A DNA stretch of 64,000 nt. Source: Pseudomonas sp. S06B 330. Its GTDB lineage: Bacteria > Pseudomonadota > Gammaproteobacteria > Pseudomonadales > Pseudomonadaceae. The position numbers were made by a program, and so were the translations under genes. The notes beneath the pieces are model-generated. The model ran no database searches. It worked only from the letters and a program-made list of their open reading frames with translations, and was not told where the DNA came from. Of this stretch, positions 11,329-21,627 are shown in pieces. The stretch spans positions 4,088,501-4,152,500 of the forward strand of contig NZ_CP088149.1 in assembly GCF_002845275.2 (NCBI RefSeq). Direction: 5' to 3'. Each line of letters opens with the position of its first letter. Position 1 is the first letter of the stretch.

Positions 11329-12213
11329 TTAGCGTTTCTGAGTCAGCGCACGGCGCTCGAACTCGACGATACGCTGACGATAGTGCTCAATCGTCTGCGC
11401 GGTCATTACGCTGCGCTGGTCATCCTTGAGCTCACCGTTGAGCTCATGGGCAAGTTTGCGCGCGGCAGCGACCATGACGTCGAAAGCCTGCTTGGGATGA
11501 CGCGGACCCGGCAGGCCGAGAAAGAAACTCACTGCCCGGGTGCTGAAGTGGTCGATATCGTCCAGGTCAAACACACCAGGTTTGACCGCGTTGGCCATCG
11601 AGAACAGCACTTCGCCGTTACCGGCCATGCTTTCGTGACGGTGGAAGATATCCATTTCACCGAAACGCAGACCGCTTTCAAGGATGTTTTGCAGCAGGGC
11701 CGGACCCTTGAAGCCGCCTTCGTCACGGGAAATCACGCTGATCACCAGCACCTCTTCAACAGGCGGCAGGTCGCGGACTTCGCTGGCGCCAAAGGCAGGG
11801 CCATTGCTGCGGGTTTCGTCCGGGTAATCGTCGTCAACACTGGCAAACAGGTCCGGCTCACGCTCACGGGGCTCGGCCGCCAGGTTCAGGTCGCCCTGCT
11901 GCGGCTCGCTGCCACGCTTGCGCTTGGCGTTTTTAGACTTGCTGTTGCTGTTGTTGCTGTCACGCTCGCGCCCAGCACTCATGGACGGCAGGTCGTGCTC
12001 GTCCAGCTCAGGTTCTTTGTGGGTGTCCAATACCCGTGGCTGGCCAATCAATTCGGCACTGTTATCGTCTTCCGGGGCATTGGAGAAGCTGCGATCCAGA
12101 CGGAATTTGAGCTTGCCCTTACCGCCGCGCATACGACGCCAGCCGTCAAAAAGAATACCGGCAATGACAATGATGCCGATGACGATCAGCCACTCGCGCA
12201 GACCGATTTCCAT
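11329..12213 (-). CDS. zipA: Cell division protein ZipA
   Basis: Inner-membrane anchor for the FtsZ ring. The N-terminal membrane segment ([23 protein letters not shown], about 5-27) is followed by a charged linker and a C-terminal FtsZ-binding domain of about 130 residues ([21 protein letters not shown] onwards). Length 294 aa is normal. It lies between smc and ligA as in other pseudomonads. Confidence 0.95.
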   Translation of the reverse strand: MEIGLREWLIVIGIIVIAGILFDGWRRMRGGKGKLKFRLDRSFSNAPEDDNSAELIGQPRVLDTHKEPELDEHDLPSMSAGRERDSNNSNSKSKNAKRKRGSEPQQGDLNLAAEPREREPDLFASVDDDYPDETRSNGPAFGASEVRDLPPVEEVLVISVISRDEGGFKGPALLQNILESGLRFGEMDIFHRHESMAGNGEVLFSMANAVKPGVFDLDDIDHFSTRAVSFFLGLPGPRHPKQAFDVMVAAARKLAHELNGELKDDQRSVMTAQTIEHYRQRIVEFERRALTQKR

Positions 12214-12243
12214 GTAATCCTGTGCCTCTGTAAAAAATGCTGA

Positions 12244-12268
12244 AAAATAAAGGGTTTAAACCCCTTTA
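12244..12268 (-). terminator. Possible weak terminator between smc and zipA
   Basis: A perfect 12-bp palindrome GGGTTTAAACCC (12252-12263), extended by AAA/TTT on both sides, is followed on the minus strand by ATTTTT. It is in the 204-bp gap downstream of smc, 30 bp before the zipA start. It could equally be part of the zipA promoter. The rest of this AT-rich gap shows no gene. Confidence 0.35.
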
Positions 12269-12417
12269 AAACGTGGCGCCAACTCTATGTTCTGACAGGC
12301 GTTTTTACCCACGCAAAAAATAAGTGACATTAAGCTAGCACGACCAAAGATAACTTTACACCGTCTGTCGCAACTGACAGGGCCATTTACCACAGGTTCA
12401 CGCTTTATAACCGCTCA

Positions 12418-15400
12418 TCAGGCGTCGACCATGGCCATCGCCTCCTCGACATCCACAGCCACAAGACGCGAACAACCCGGTTCGTGCATGGTGACCCCCA
12501 TCAACTGGTCGGCCATCTCCATGGCGATCTTGTTGTGGGTGATATAGATGAACTGCACCGTCTGACTCATCTCCTTGACCAGTCGGGCGTAGCGTCCGAC
12601 GTTGGCATCGTCCAATGGCGCATCGACTTCATCGAGCATGCAGAACGGTGCCGGATTCAATTTGAAAATGGCAAATACCAGGGCCAGGGCAGTCAGCGCT
12701 TTCTCCCCGCCCGAGAGCAGGTGGATGGTGCTGTTCTTCTTGCCCGGTGGCCGCGCCATGATCGTTACCCCTGTATCGAGTAAATCTTCGCCCGTCAGTT
12801 CCAAGTAAGCGCTGCCGCCACCGAAAACTTTTGGGAAAAGTGCCTGTAATCCGGCATTTATCTGATCAAAGGTATCTTTGAAGCGGGTACGGGTTTCTTT
12901 GTCGATCTTGCGAATGACATTTTCCAGGGTGTCCAGGGCTTCGACCAGATCGGCATCCTGGGCATCCAGGTAGCGCTTGCGCTCTGACTGTTGCTGGTAT
13001 TCGTCGATCGCCGCCAGGTTGATCGCACCCAGGCGCTGAATGCGGGCATCGATGCGCTCGAGTTCCTGCTCGGCCTCGGCCTCGCTGGCGCTCTCGGCCA
13101 AGGTGGCCAACACCCCCTGCAAATCATAGCCATCTGCCTGCAGCTGCTCCTGGAGCGTCTTGCGCCGCACGCTCAGGCCTTGCCAATCCAGACGCTGCTG
13201 CTCTAACTGGCCACGCAACAACTGAGCTTGCTGCTCGGCCTGGGTTCGACGTTTTTCCGCGTCACGCAACTCGCGGTCAGCCTCATCCATGTGCAAGCGC
13301 GCCTGACGCATTTCGTCGTCGACGCTCATGCGTTTTTCCAGCAGTTCTTCAAGCTTGAGGCGCAATTCTTCCAGCGGCGCTTCGCCCTCCTCCAGGTTCA
13401 GCGTGAGCTGCTCACGCTTTTCTGTCAGGCGCTCAGCCTGCTGCTCCAGGCGCTCCAGCGCCTGGCGGGTTGAGTCGTGCTGGGCGCGCAGCGAGCCCAG
13501 GCGCACCGCCAGCTGATGGCCATGATCCTTGTGCTGACGAGCTTCCTGACGCACTCGATCGAGGCGCTCGCGCAGGCTGTCGCGCTGGGCCAGGAGCAGC
13601 TCGCGCTGCTCGGTGTCCTGAGCCATCAGCTCCAGAGCATCCTGCAATTGCAGGCGCGACTCGCCGAGGTTTTCACTCTCAACCGCGCGTTGCTCCTGCA
13701 GTTCGAGCAGCTCTTCTTCCAGGCGCTGGCGGCGCAAGCTCAGCTGTTCAGCGCGAGCCTTGCCAGCCGACAAGCGCGCATTGAGTTCACTCTGCTGCCG
13801 GGCTTCGTCCTGAGCCCGGCGACGCACATACTCACGGCGCTCTTCCAGTTCTTGTTGCTGTTCACGCTGCTCCTGAAGCTGTGCGTCGAGCAGCTCAAGC
13901 ACCGCTTCCTGCTCCTGGCGCTCAAGGCCCAGGCGCTCCAGTTCCTGACCACGAGCCAGGACGCCACCTTCGGCATCACTGGCGCGATTGACCCGTAAAA
14001 AGTGCCGTCCAACCCAGTAGCCATCACGACTGACCAGGCTCTGACCATCACCCAAGCGGCTGCGCTGGGCCAATGCTTGCTCAAGGTTATCCACCGGCAG
14101 GACCTGGCCCAGCCAAGGCGCCAGGTCAACGCGCCCTTCAACCTTGTCGAGCAAACTGCCGGGCACTCGCGCACCATCGGCACTGGCATCAAGCAAGCGC
14201 AGATCGCCCTGACTGAACGTCGCCAGATCAAGGCCGCTGAAATCATCCACCAGCACTGCCTGCAAGTCGGCGCCGAGCACGGTTTCCACCGCCAGCTCCC
14301 AACCTGGCTCGACCCGCAGGCCCTCAGCCAGCCGCGGACGCTGCTCCAGGCCCTGCTCGCGCAACCACTGCGCGGTACCGGTGCCCGGTTCCAGCGCAGC
14401 CTGTTGCAAGGCTTCAAGCGACGCCAACCGCCCTCCGAGGCGCTGCACCTCACCCTGGGCCTGTTGTTGTGCCTGGACAGCCTGCTGCAGTTGTTCGCGC
14501 AACGCTTCCAGTTGCTCGACCATCTGGTGCTCTTGCAACTGCAGGTCTTCGAGCACCAGCTCGCTGCTGGCCACCTGCTCACTCAGTTCGAGAATCGCCG
14601 CGTCTTCCGGGTCGGCGCTAAGTTGGTCGCGCTCCTCGGCCAGTTTGCGCTGGCGCTCGGCCAAACGCTCAAGGGCCTGTTCGAGCTGCTGGATGCGGGC
14701 CTGCTGCACCTCTGCTTGTCGACGCGGCTCGGCGGAACGAGTGTTGAACGTGTCCCATTGCTCTTGCCAGCCGTGCATGGTGCCTTCGGCTTCTTCCAGG
14801 GTCGCCGCCGACTCTTCAGCGGCGGCCAGGGTCATTTCCTGCTCGGGCTCAAGCTGCTCGAGCTCTTCGCCCAAAGTGGCGAGCAAGGTGCGGTCATGCC
14901 CCAGGTGCGATTCGGTTTCCAGACGTGAACGTTCGGCCTCCTTGAAGTCATCCTGAAGCTGACGCAGACGCTGCTGGCCATGCTGGATGCTTTGTTCGAC
15001 CCGGGCGATATCACCACCGACCGAATAAAAGCGCCCCTGCACCAGATTGAAGCGCTCGGACAGCTCGTGATGACCGTCACGCAGGCGCTCGATGCTGGCA
15101 TCGGCATTCCGCTGCTCGGCCACCAGGGCCTCGAAGGCCACTTCCTGGTCACCGATCACCCCTTCACGCTGCGCGACTTGCTGGTCCAGGGCCTGCCAGC
15201 GCAAGGCCGCCAGTTGCGCCTTGAGCTGGCGCTCCTCGGCTTTGTATTCCTTGTACTTCTCGGCGGCCTGGGCCTGACGGTGCAAGCGCTCAAGCTGGCG
15301 CTCCAGCTCCTCGCGCAAGTCAGTCAGGCGTTCCAGGTTTTCATGGGTACGGCGGATGCGGTTCTCGGTCTCGCGCCGACGCTCCTTGTACTTGGAGATC

Positions 15401-15906
15401 CCCGCCGCTTCTTCGATGAAGTTGCGCAGGTCTTCCGGCTTGGCTTCGATCAGCTTGGAGATCATCCCCTGCTCAATGATCGAGTAGCTGCGCGGCCCGA
15501 GGCCAGTGCCCAGAAAAATGTCGGTGATGTCACGACGCCGGCATTTGGTGCCATTAAGGTAGTAGGTGTTCTGACCGTCGCGGGTGACCTTGCGGCGAAT
15601 GGAAATTTCCGCGTACGCGGCGTACTCACCCACCAAAGTGCTGTCCGAGTTGTCGAATACCAGCTCGATACTGGCCTGACTCACCGGCTTGCGGCTGGTC
15701 GATCCGTTGAAGATGACGTCGGTCATCGACTCGCCACGCAGGTTCTTGGCCGAACTTTCGCCCATCACCCAGCGCACCGCATCGATGATGTTGGACTTGC
15801 CGCAGCCATTGGGCCCGACCACTGCCGCCATATTACTGGGGAAGTTGACCGTGGTCGGGTCGACGAACGACTTGAACCCGGCCAGACGAATGCACTTGAG
15901 GCGCAT
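12418..15906 (-). CDS. smc: Chromosome segregation protein SMC
   Basis: Condensin-type ATPase that organises the chromosome with ScpA/ScpB. The N-terminal Walker A is GPNGCGKSN (about 32-40). Two long coiled coils, rich in Glu, Gln, Leu and Arg (about 170-500 and 660-1000), flank a hinge near residues 510-650. The C-terminal part carries the ABC signature LSGGEKALTALAL and Walker B (PFCMLDEVDAPLDDANV). Length 1162 aa. Its start is 2 bp downstream of the stop of the GntR gene, so the two are probably co-transcribed. Confidence 0.97.
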   Translation of the reverse strand: MRLKCIRLAGFKSFVDPTTVNFPSNMAAVVGPNGCGKSNIIDAVRWVMGESSAKNLRGESMTDVIFNGSTSRKPVSQASIELVFDNSDSTLVGEYAAYAEISIRRKVTRDGQNTYYLNGTKCRRRDITDIFLGTGLGPRSYSIIEQGMISKLIEAKPEDLRNFIEEAAGISKYKERRRETENRIRRTHENLERLTDLREELERQLERLHRQAQAAEKYKEYKAEERQLKAQLAALRWQALDQQVAQREGVIGDQEVAFEALVAEQRNADASIERLRDGHHELSERFNLVQGRFYSVGGDIARVEQSIQHGQQRLRQLQDDFKEAERSRLETESHLGHDRTLLATLGEELEQLEPEQEMTLAAAEESAATLEEAEGTMHGWQEQWDTFNTRSAEPRRQAEVQQARIQQLEQALERLAERQRKLAEERDQLSADPEDAAILELSEQVASSELVLEDLQLQEHQMVEQLEALREQLQQAVQAQQQAQGEVQRLGGRLASLEALQQAALEPGTGTAQWLREQGLEQRPRLAEGLRVEPGWELAVETVLGADLQAVLVDDFSGLDLATFSQGDLRLLDASADGARVPGSLLDKVEGRVDLAPWLGQVLPVDNLEQALAQRSRLGDGQSLVSRDGYWVGRHFLRVNRASDAEGGVLARGQELERLGLERQEQEAVLELLDAQLQEQREQQQELEERREYVRRRAQDEARQQSELNARLSAGKARAEQLSLRRQRLEEELLELQEQRAVESENLGESRLQLQDALELMAQDTEQRELLLAQRDSLRERLDRVRQEARQHKDHGHQLAVRLGSLRAQHDSTRQALERLEQQAERLTEKREQLTLNLEEGEAPLEELRLKLEELLEKRMSVDDEMRQARLHMDEADRELRDAEKRRTQAEQQAQLLRGQLEQQRLDWQGLSVRRKTLQEQLQADGYDLQGVLATLAESASEAEAEQELERIDARIQRLGAINLAAIDEYQQQSERKRYLDAQDADLVEALDTLENVIRKIDKETRTRFKDTFDQINAGLQALFPKVFGGGSAYLELTGEDLLDTGVTIMARPPGKKNSTIHLLSGGEKALTALALVFAIFKLNPAPFCMLDEVDAPLDDANVGRYARLVKEMSQTVQFIYITHNKIAMEMADQLMGVTMHEPGCSRLVAVDVEEAMAMVDA

Positions 15907-15908
15907 GC

Positions 15909-16568
15909 TCAGGCAGTCGCCAGCGCCGCCAGCACCAGCTCGCAGCTGCGCTGGCAGTAGTCGGCCAGCACGGCACGAATGCGCGGCTGATCACGTGCCA
16001 CCACGGCCTCGAGCAAGCTGGCGAACAGCGCCAGGAAGTCGCTCATCTCGGCCTTGCGCTGATCCAGCGCCAGGTAATAGGCGCGGCTCATGGCCGGCTG
16101 CAGGTTTTCGACGGTTTCCTGCAGGTACGGATTGTTGGCGAACGGGTACGCGGCGCGCATTACCGCAAAACTCTCTTCGACGAAGGCCTTGATGTCCTGA
16201 CGTTCGAGGGCGGCGGTCAGGCGCTGCTGGATTTTCAGGAAAGGCAGCAAGTCGCCATCATTGCGCCAGTTTTGCGCAACGGCATTGCCCAACAGGGTGT
16301 AAAGCTCGCCCATCAGGGTGCACAGGCTACGCACCCCATGCTCATCAAGCTCGGTGACATGGGCGCCACGGCGCGGCAGGATGGTCACCAGGTGGCGACG
16401 TTCAAGGATCAGCAAGGCTTCGCGCACCGAACCACGGCTGACGTTCAGCGCTTGGGTAACCTTCTGCTCCTGGATTCGCTCAGCAGGCTTGAGCTCGCCG
16501 CGGATAATCCGCTCGGCCAGGTAGTGGGCGATTTGCTCCGAGAGGCTGTCCGGCGCCTTGAACGTCAT
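15909..16568 (-). CDS. GntR-family (FadR/FCD) transcriptional regulator
   Basis: 219-aa regulator: an N-terminal winged helix (SEQIAHYLAERIIRGELKPAERIQE, then SRGSVREALLILERRHLV) and an all-helical FCD ligand domain from about residue 85. It is divergent from xdhA across a 272-bp control region, so a role in purine oxidation is possible, but it is also head-to-tail with smc (2-bp gap) and this arrangement is shared by other pseudomonads. A TACAA-N9-TTGTA dyad at 16595-16613 in front of its own start is a candidate autoregulatory site. Ligand unknown. Confidence 0.85.
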   Translation of the reverse strand: MTFKAPDSLSEQIAHYLAERIIRGELKPAERIQEQKVTQALNVSRGSVREALLILERRHLVTILPRRGAHVTELDEHGVRSLCTLMGELYTLLGNAVAQNWRNDGDLLPFLKIQQRLTAALERQDIKAFVEESFAVMRAAYPFANNPYLQETVENLQPAMSRAYYLALDQRKAEMSDFLALFASLLEAVVARDQPRIRAVLADYCQRSCELVLAALATA

Positions 16569-16702
16569 GGTTTTCCTTCAAAATCATTGAACTGTACAAA
16601 AGGCGCAATTGTAGCGCACTTGCCCCCACGCCGCGCAGGGGCCTGGGGGCAGAAGTTGGCATGATTAACGCAAAAGGTTATCCGCGCAGACAGCGAACTA
16701 TG

Positions 16703-16712
16703 CTCTATAGAG
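16703..16712. promoter_or_regulatory. 10-bp perfect palindrome upstream of xdhA
   Basis: CTCTATAGAG is self-complementary and lies 63 bp upstream of the xdhA -35 hexamer. A second loose dyad (GCTGCC-N7-GGCAGC) follows at about 16719-16737. Either may bind a regulator; no family match is claimed. Confidence 0.4.
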
Positions 16713-16774
16713 AGACAGCTGCCGCAGTCAGGCAGCAGCACGGAAAATTTCCTGACTCAACGGTCAGAAAACTG

Positions 16775-16803
16775 TTGACCTGAAAATCAAGTCTGCTTAC
16801 AGT
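16775..16803 (+). promoter_or_regulatory. Sigma-70 promoter of the xdhABC operon
   Basis: TTGACC (16775-16780) and TACAGT (16798-16803) are separated by exactly 17 bp, placing the start of transcription about 30 bp before the GTG start of xdhA. The GGTCA...TGACC arms at 16762-16780 overlap the -35 box and could be an operator. Confidence 0.65.
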
Positions 16804-16840
16804 CCGCTCAACAACAATAAACAGCCTGAGAGGCCTTCCC

Positions 16841-18295
16841 GTGATCCAGTTTCTACTCAACCAGGAGCTGCGCAGTGAGCATGCCCTGGACCCCAACTTG
16901 ACCGTGCTCCAATACCTGCGCGAGCACCTGGGCAAATCCGGTACCAAGGAAGGCTGCGCCAGCGGCGATTGTGGCGCTTGTACAGTGGTGGTCGGCGAAC
17001 TGAGCGAGGACGACGACGGCCGCGAACAACTCCGTTATCGCAGCCTCAACTCGTGCCTGACCTTTGTTTCGTCACTGCATGGCAAGCAATTGATCAGCGT
17101 CGAAGGGCTCAAGCATCAAGGCCAGTTGCACAGCGTGCAACAGGCCATGGCCGACTGTCATGGTTCGCAGTGCGGTTTTTGTACTCCAGGTTTTGTCATG
17201 TCGCTGTTTGCCCTGCAAAAAAACAGTGATGCACCGGATCTGCACAAGGCCCAGGAAGCCCTGGCCGGCAACCTTTGCCGCTGCACCGGCTATCGGCCGA
17301 TCCTCGCCGCTGCCGAACAATCCTGCTGCCAGGCCAAGCCTGACCAATTCGATAGCAATCAGGCGCAGACCATCGCCCGCCTCAAAGCCATCGCCCCGAG
17401 TGAAACCGGTGAACTCAACAGCGGCGACAAGCGCTGCCTGGTACCTCTAACCGTGGCCGACCTTGCCGACCTGTACGGCTCGCACCCAGAAGCGCGCCTG
17501 CTCGCCGGCGGTACTGACCTGGCACTGGAAGTCACCCAGTTCCACAAAACCCTGCCTGTGATGATTTATGTCGGCAACGTCGCTGAACTCAAGCGCATCG
17601 ACACGCAAGCAGAGCATCTGGAAATCGGTGCTGCTACACCGCTGACCGACTGCTATGACGCCTTGAGGCGTGAGTACCCAGACTTCGGCGAACTTCTGCA
17701 CCGTTTCGCCTCCCTGCAGATCCGCAACCAGGGCACCTTGGGCGGCAACATCGGCAACGCCTCGCCAATCGGTGACTCCCCGCCCCTGCTGATTGCCCTG
17801 GATGCGCAGATTGTGCTGCGCAAGGGCGAAAGTACCCGCACCCTGGCGCTGGAAGACTACTTCATCGACTACCGGATCACCGCCCGCCAGGAAAGCGAGT
17901 TCATTGAGAAGATCATTGTGCCGCGCGCCCGCAGCGCCTGGACGTTCCGCGCCTACAAGGTTTCCAAACGCCTGGACGACGACATCTCCGCGGTCTGCGC
18001 GGCGTTCAACCTGCGCATTGAAAACGGTGTGGTCGAAGCTGCGCGTATCGCTTTCGGCGGCATGGCCGCCATCCCTAAACGCGCCCACGCCTGCGAGGCC
18101 ACGCTGATTGGCAAAGCCTGGAACCAGGCCAGCATCGAACGCGCCTGCCTGGCCTTGGCTGAAGACTTCACCCCGCTGTCGGACTTCCGCGCCAGCAAGG
18201 AGTACCGCCTGCTCAGCGCACAGAACCTGCTGCGCAAATACTTCATCGAACTGCAAACGCCGCACATCGAGACTCGGGTGACCGCTTATGTCTAA
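16841..18295 (+). CDS. xdhA: Xanthine dehydrogenase small subunit (Fe-S/FAD)
   Basis: Carries electrons from the molybdenum centre to NAD+ during oxidation of hypoxanthine and xanthine to urate. The N-terminal [2Fe-2S] domain has KEGCASGDCGACTVV; the second cluster domain has GSQCGFCTPGFVMS and NLCRCTGYRPI. The FAD domain shows LAGGTDLALEV and TLGGNIGNASPIGD. It is 484 aa and starts with GTG after GAGAGG. It overlaps xdhB by 8 bp. Confidence 0.97.
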   Translation: MIQFLLNQELRSEHALDPNLTVLQYLREHLGKSGTKEGCASGDCGACTVVVGELSEDDDGREQLRYRSLNSCLTFVSSLHGKQLISVEGLKHQGQLHSVQQAMADCHGSQCGFCTPGFVMSLFALQKNSDAPDLHKAQEALAGNLCRCTGYRPILAAAEQSCCQAKPDQFDSNQAQTIARLKAIAPSETGELNSGDKRCLVPLTVADLADLYGSHPEARLLAGGTDLALEVTQFHKTLPVMIYVGNVAELKRIDTQAEHLEIGAATPLTDCYDALRREYPDFGELLHRFASLQIRNQGTLGGNIGNASPIGDSPPLLIALDAQIVLRKGESTRTLALEDYFIDYRITARQESEFIEKIIVPRARSAWTFRAYKVSKRLDDDISAVCAAFNLRIENGVVEAARIAFGGMAAIPKRAHACEATLIGKAWNQASIERACLALAEDFTPLSDFRASKEYRLLSAQNLLRKYFIELQTPHIETRVTAYV

Positions 18296-20684
18296 CCATC
18301 ACGTCGCCAAAAGCCAGGCGGAAATGGCCGAGCTGTTCAGCCAGGACCTGACCACCGGTGTCGGTCGCAGCCTCAAGCACGATAGCGCCGACAAGCATGT
18401 AACCGGTGAAGCGGTGTACATCGACGATCGCCTGGAATTCCCCAATCAGCTGCACGTCTATGCGCGCCTGTCTGACCGGGCCCACGCTCGGATTCTGAGC
18501 ATCGACACCAGCCCTTGCTACGCCTTCGAAGGCGTGCGTATCGCCATTACCCACGAAGATATTCCGGGCCTCAAGGACATCGGCCCACTGCTACCCGGCG
18601 ACCCACTGCTGGCCATCGACAAGGTCGAATTTGTCGGCCAACCGGTGGTTGCCGTTGCGGCTCGTGACTTGGATACCGCACGCCGTGCAGCGATGGCTGC
18701 GATCATTGAATACGAAGACCTGGAGCCGGTGCTGGATGTCGTCGAAGCACTGCGCAAAAAGCACTTCGTCCTCGACAGCCACACCCACCAGCGCGGCGAC
18801 TCGGCCGGCGCCCTGGCGAGCGCCCCGCACCGCCTGCAAGGCACCCTGCACATCGGTGGACAAGAGCACTTTTACCTGGAGACCCAGATCTCTTCGGTGA
18901 TGCCTAGCGAAGACGGTGGAATGATCGTCTACTGCTCGACACAGAACCCGGCCGAGGTCCAGAAGCTGGTTGCCGAAGTGCTCGATGTATCGCTTAACAA
19001 AATCGTCGTCGACCTGCGCCGCATGGGGGGAGGTTTCGGTGGCAAGGAAACCCAGCCTGCCAGCCCTGCCTGTATGTGCGCAGTCATCGCCCACCTCACC
19101 GGCCAGCCGACCAAAATGCGCCTGCCACGGGTCGAAGACATGCTGATGACCGGTAAACGTCACCCCTTCTACATAGAGTATGACGTCGGCTTTGACGACA
19201 CCGGCCGCCTGCACGGGATCAACTTCGACCTGGCCGGCAACTGCGGCTACTCCCCGGACTTGTCGGCGTCGATTGTCGACCGCGCCATGTTCCATTCCGA
19301 CAACGCCTACTACCTGGGCGACGCCACCATCCATGGCCATCGTTGCAAGACCAATACCGCTTCAAATACTGCTTACCGCGGCTTTGGTGGGCCGCAAGGC
19401 ATGGTCGCCATTGAAGAGGTGATGGATCATATCGCCCGTCACCTGGCCCTCGATCCGCTGGCCGTGCGCAAGGCCAACTACTACGGCAAGACTGATCGCA
19501 ACGTCACCCACTACTACCAGACCGTCGAGCACAACATGCTCGAGGAAATCACCACCGAACTGGAAGCCAGCAGCGACTACCAGCAGCGCCGTGAATCGAT
19601 CCGTTGCTTCAACGCCAACAGCCCGATCCTGAAAAAAGGCCTGGCGCTGACCCCGGTAAAATTCGGTATCTCGTTCACTGCCACCTTCCTCAACCAGGCC
19701 GGTGCTCTGGTACACATCTACACCGACGGCAGTATTCACCTGAACCACGGCGGCACCGAGATGGGCCAGGGCCTGAACACCAAGGTGGCGCAGGTGGTGG
19801 CGGAGGTGTTCCAGGTCGATTTTGAGCGCATCCAGATCACCGCGACTAATACCGACAAGGTACCCAATACCTCGCCCACCGCAGCCTCCAGCGGCGCCGA
19901 CCTGAACGGCAAGGCCGCCCAGAACGCCGCCGAGATTCTCAAGAAGCGCCTGACCGAGTTCGCCGCACGCCAGTACAAGGTCAGCGAAGAAGACGTCGAA
20001 TTCCGCAATGGCCACGTGCGCGTCCGCGATGAGATTCTCAGCTTTGAAGCCCTGGTGCAGCAGGCCTATTTTGCCCAGGTGTCGCTATCAAGCACCGGCT
20101 TCTACAAGACCCCGAAAATCTACTACGACCGCAGCCAGGCCCGTGGTCGCCCGTTCTACTATTTCGCCTTCGGCGCGGCGTGTGCCGAAGTGATCGTCGA
20201 CACCTTGACCGGCGAGTACAAGATGCTGCGCACCGACATCCTCCACGACGTCGGCGCCTCGTTGAACCCGGCTATCGATATCGGCCAGGTCGAAGGTGGT
20301 TTCATCCAGGGCATGGGTTGGCTGACCACCGAAGAACTGGTGTGGAACGCCAAGGGCAAGCTGATGACCAACGGCCCGGCCAGCTACAAGATCCCGGCAG
20401 TGGCGGATATACCGGTGGATCTGCGGGTCAAACTGGTGGAGAACCGCAAGAACCCGGAAGACACCGTGTTCCACTCCAAAGCCGTGGGCGAGCCGCCGTT
20501 CATGCTGGGTATCGCCGCGTGGTGTGCGATCAAGGATGCCGTGGCTAGCCTCGCCGACTACCGCGTACATCCAAAGATCGACGCTCCGTCCACACCTGAG
20601 CGGGTCCTGTGGGGGTGCGAGCAGATGCGCAAGGTGGTGGCGGCTCAACAGCCCGCGGCCGAAGTTGAAACAGTGACACCGTGA
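18288..20684 (+). CDS. xdhB: Xanthine dehydrogenase molybdopterin-binding subunit
   Basis: Catalytic subunit: hydroxylates hypoxanthine and xanthine at the molybdenum cofactor. It has the N-terminal a/b hammerhead domain (KHVTGEAVYIDD), the cofactor-binding glycine run GGGFGGKE, the substrate loop YRGFGGPQG, and the active-site glutamate region VGEPPFMLG near residue 730. Length 798 aa. Starts inside the end of xdhA, which implies translational coupling. Confidence 0.97.
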   Translation: MSNHHVAKSQAEMAELFSQDLTTGVGRSLKHDSADKHVTGEAVYIDDRLEFPNQLHVYARLSDRAHARILSIDTSPCYAFEGVRIAITHEDIPGLKDIGPLLPGDPLLAIDKVEFVGQPVVAVAARDLDTARRAAMAAIIEYEDLEPVLDVVEALRKKHFVLDSHTHQRGDSAGALASAPHRLQGTLHIGGQEHFYLETQISSVMPSEDGGMIVYCSTQNPAEVQKLVAEVLDVSLNKIVVDLRRMGGGFGGKETQPASPACMCAVIAHLTGQPTKMRLPRVEDMLMTGKRHPFYIEYDVGFDDTGRLHGINFDLAGNCGYSPDLSASIVDRAMFHSDNAYYLGDATIHGHRCKTNTASNTAYRGFGGPQGMVAIEEVMDHIARHLALDPLAVRKANYYGKTDRNVTHYYQTVEHNMLEEITTELEASSDYQQRRESIRCFNANSPILKKGLALTPVKFGISFTATFLNQAGALVHIYTDGSIHLNHGGTEMGQGLNTKVAQVVAEVFQVDFERIQITATNTDKVPNTSPTAASSGADLNGKAAQNAAEILKKRLTEFAARQYKVSEEDVEFRNGHVRVRDEILSFEALVQQAYFAQVSLSSTGFYKTPKIYYDRSQARGRPFYYFAFGAACAEVIVDTLTGEYKMLRTDILHDVGASLNPAIDIGQVEGGFIQGMGWLTTEELVWNAKGKLMTNGPASYKIPAVADIPVDLRVKLVENRKNPEDTVFHSKAVGEPPFMLGIAAWCAIKDAVASLADYRVHPKIDAPSTPERVLWGCEQMRKVVAAQQPAAEVETVTP

Positions 20685-20691
20685 GCACCTG

Positions 20692-20738
20692 ATTGCCGGT
20701 AACGCCAGCTCCTTGTGGGAGCTGGTCTTGCCAGCGAT
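20692..20738. repeat. Class B dyad repeat between xdhB and xdhC
   Basis: TTGCCGGTAACGCCAGCTCC and GGAGCTGGTCTTGCCAGCGAT fold around a short TTGT loop, an almost perfect hairpin. It sits inside the operon, 8 bp after the xdhB stop and 34 bp before xdhC, where it could reduce xdhC expression relative to the structural subunits or protect the xdhAB message. Confidence 0.75.
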
Positions 20739-20771
20739 GAGGCCAGCACAGGCACCTTGAGGCAACAGACT

Positions 20772-21617
20772 ATGCACACCTGGATCAACGCCCTCGCCGA
20801 CCTGCAAGTCCGCGGCGAAGCCTGCGTACTGGTGACCATCATCGAAGAGCGCGGTTCGACCCCCCGCAACGCCGGCTCGAAGATGGTGGTCAGCACCGAG
20901 CAGCTGTTCGACACGATCGGCGGTGGCCACCTTGAATACAAAGCGATGAAGATCGCCCGGCAAATGCTCAGCGAGCGTCGCGAATCGCCACACCTTGAGC
21001 GCTTCAGCCTCGGCGCCAGCCTTGGCCAATGCTGCGGCGGTGCCACGGTGCTGCTGTTCGAGCCCATGGGCCAGGTCCAGGCGCAGATTGCCGTATTCGG
21101 TGCAGGCCATGTCGGCCGCGCTCTGGTACCCTTGCTCGCCGCGCTCCCCTGCCGGGTGCGCTGGATCGATTCGCGCGAGCAGGAATTCCCCGACAGCATT
21201 CCGGCTGGGGTCAGCAAGATTGTCAGCGAAGAGCCCGTCGATGAAGTCGACGACCTGCCCGCGGGCAGCTATTGCATTGTCATGACCCACAACCATCAGT
21301 TGGATCTGGAACTGACCACCGCAATCCTCAAACGTAATGATTTCACCTGGTTCGGCCTGATCGGCTCGAAGACCAAACGAGTCAAGTTCGAACACCGCCT
21401 GCGTGAACGCGGCTACAGCGAAGAGCGCCTGCAACGCATGCGCTGTCCGATGGGCCTGGCCGAGGTCAAGGGCAAGCTGCCGATCGAGATCGCCGTGTCT
21501 ATCGCCGCCGAAATCATTGCCACCTACAACGCCAGTTTTGGCCAGCATGACAATGCTGCCAATGCCGGCCCCGTTGCCCAATTGCTGCCGCCTTCTCGGC
21601 GCAGCCAAGCCATATGA
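20772..21617 (+). CDS. xdhC: Xanthine dehydrogenase accessory protein XdhC
   Basis: Binds molybdenum cofactor, helps its sulfuration and inserts it into XdhB. The product is 281 aa: N-terminal ITIIEERGSTPRNAG-like segment (VTIIEERGSTPRNAGSKM), a GGGHLEYKA motif, a CCGGATVLL segment with vicinal cysteines, and a C-terminal Rossmann fold (VFGAGHVGRALVPLLA; IGSKTKR). ATG 20772 gives the family start MHTWINAL; the open frame upstream runs through the repeat. Confidence 0.95.
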   Translation: MHTWINALADLQVRGEACVLVTIIEERGSTPRNAGSKMVVSTEQLFDTIGGGHLEYKAMKIARQMLSERRESPHLERFSLGASLGQCCGGATVLLFEPMGQVQAQIAVFGAGHVGRALVPLLAALPCRVRWIDSREQEFPDSIPAGVSKIVSEEPVDEVDDLPAGSYCIVMTHNHQLDLELTTAILKRNDFTWFGLIGSKTKRVKFEHRLRERGYSEERLQRMRCPMGLAEVKGKLPIEIAVSIAAEIIATYNASFGQHDNAANAGPVAQLLPPSRRSQAI

Positions 21618-21627
21618 CGAGAGCCCT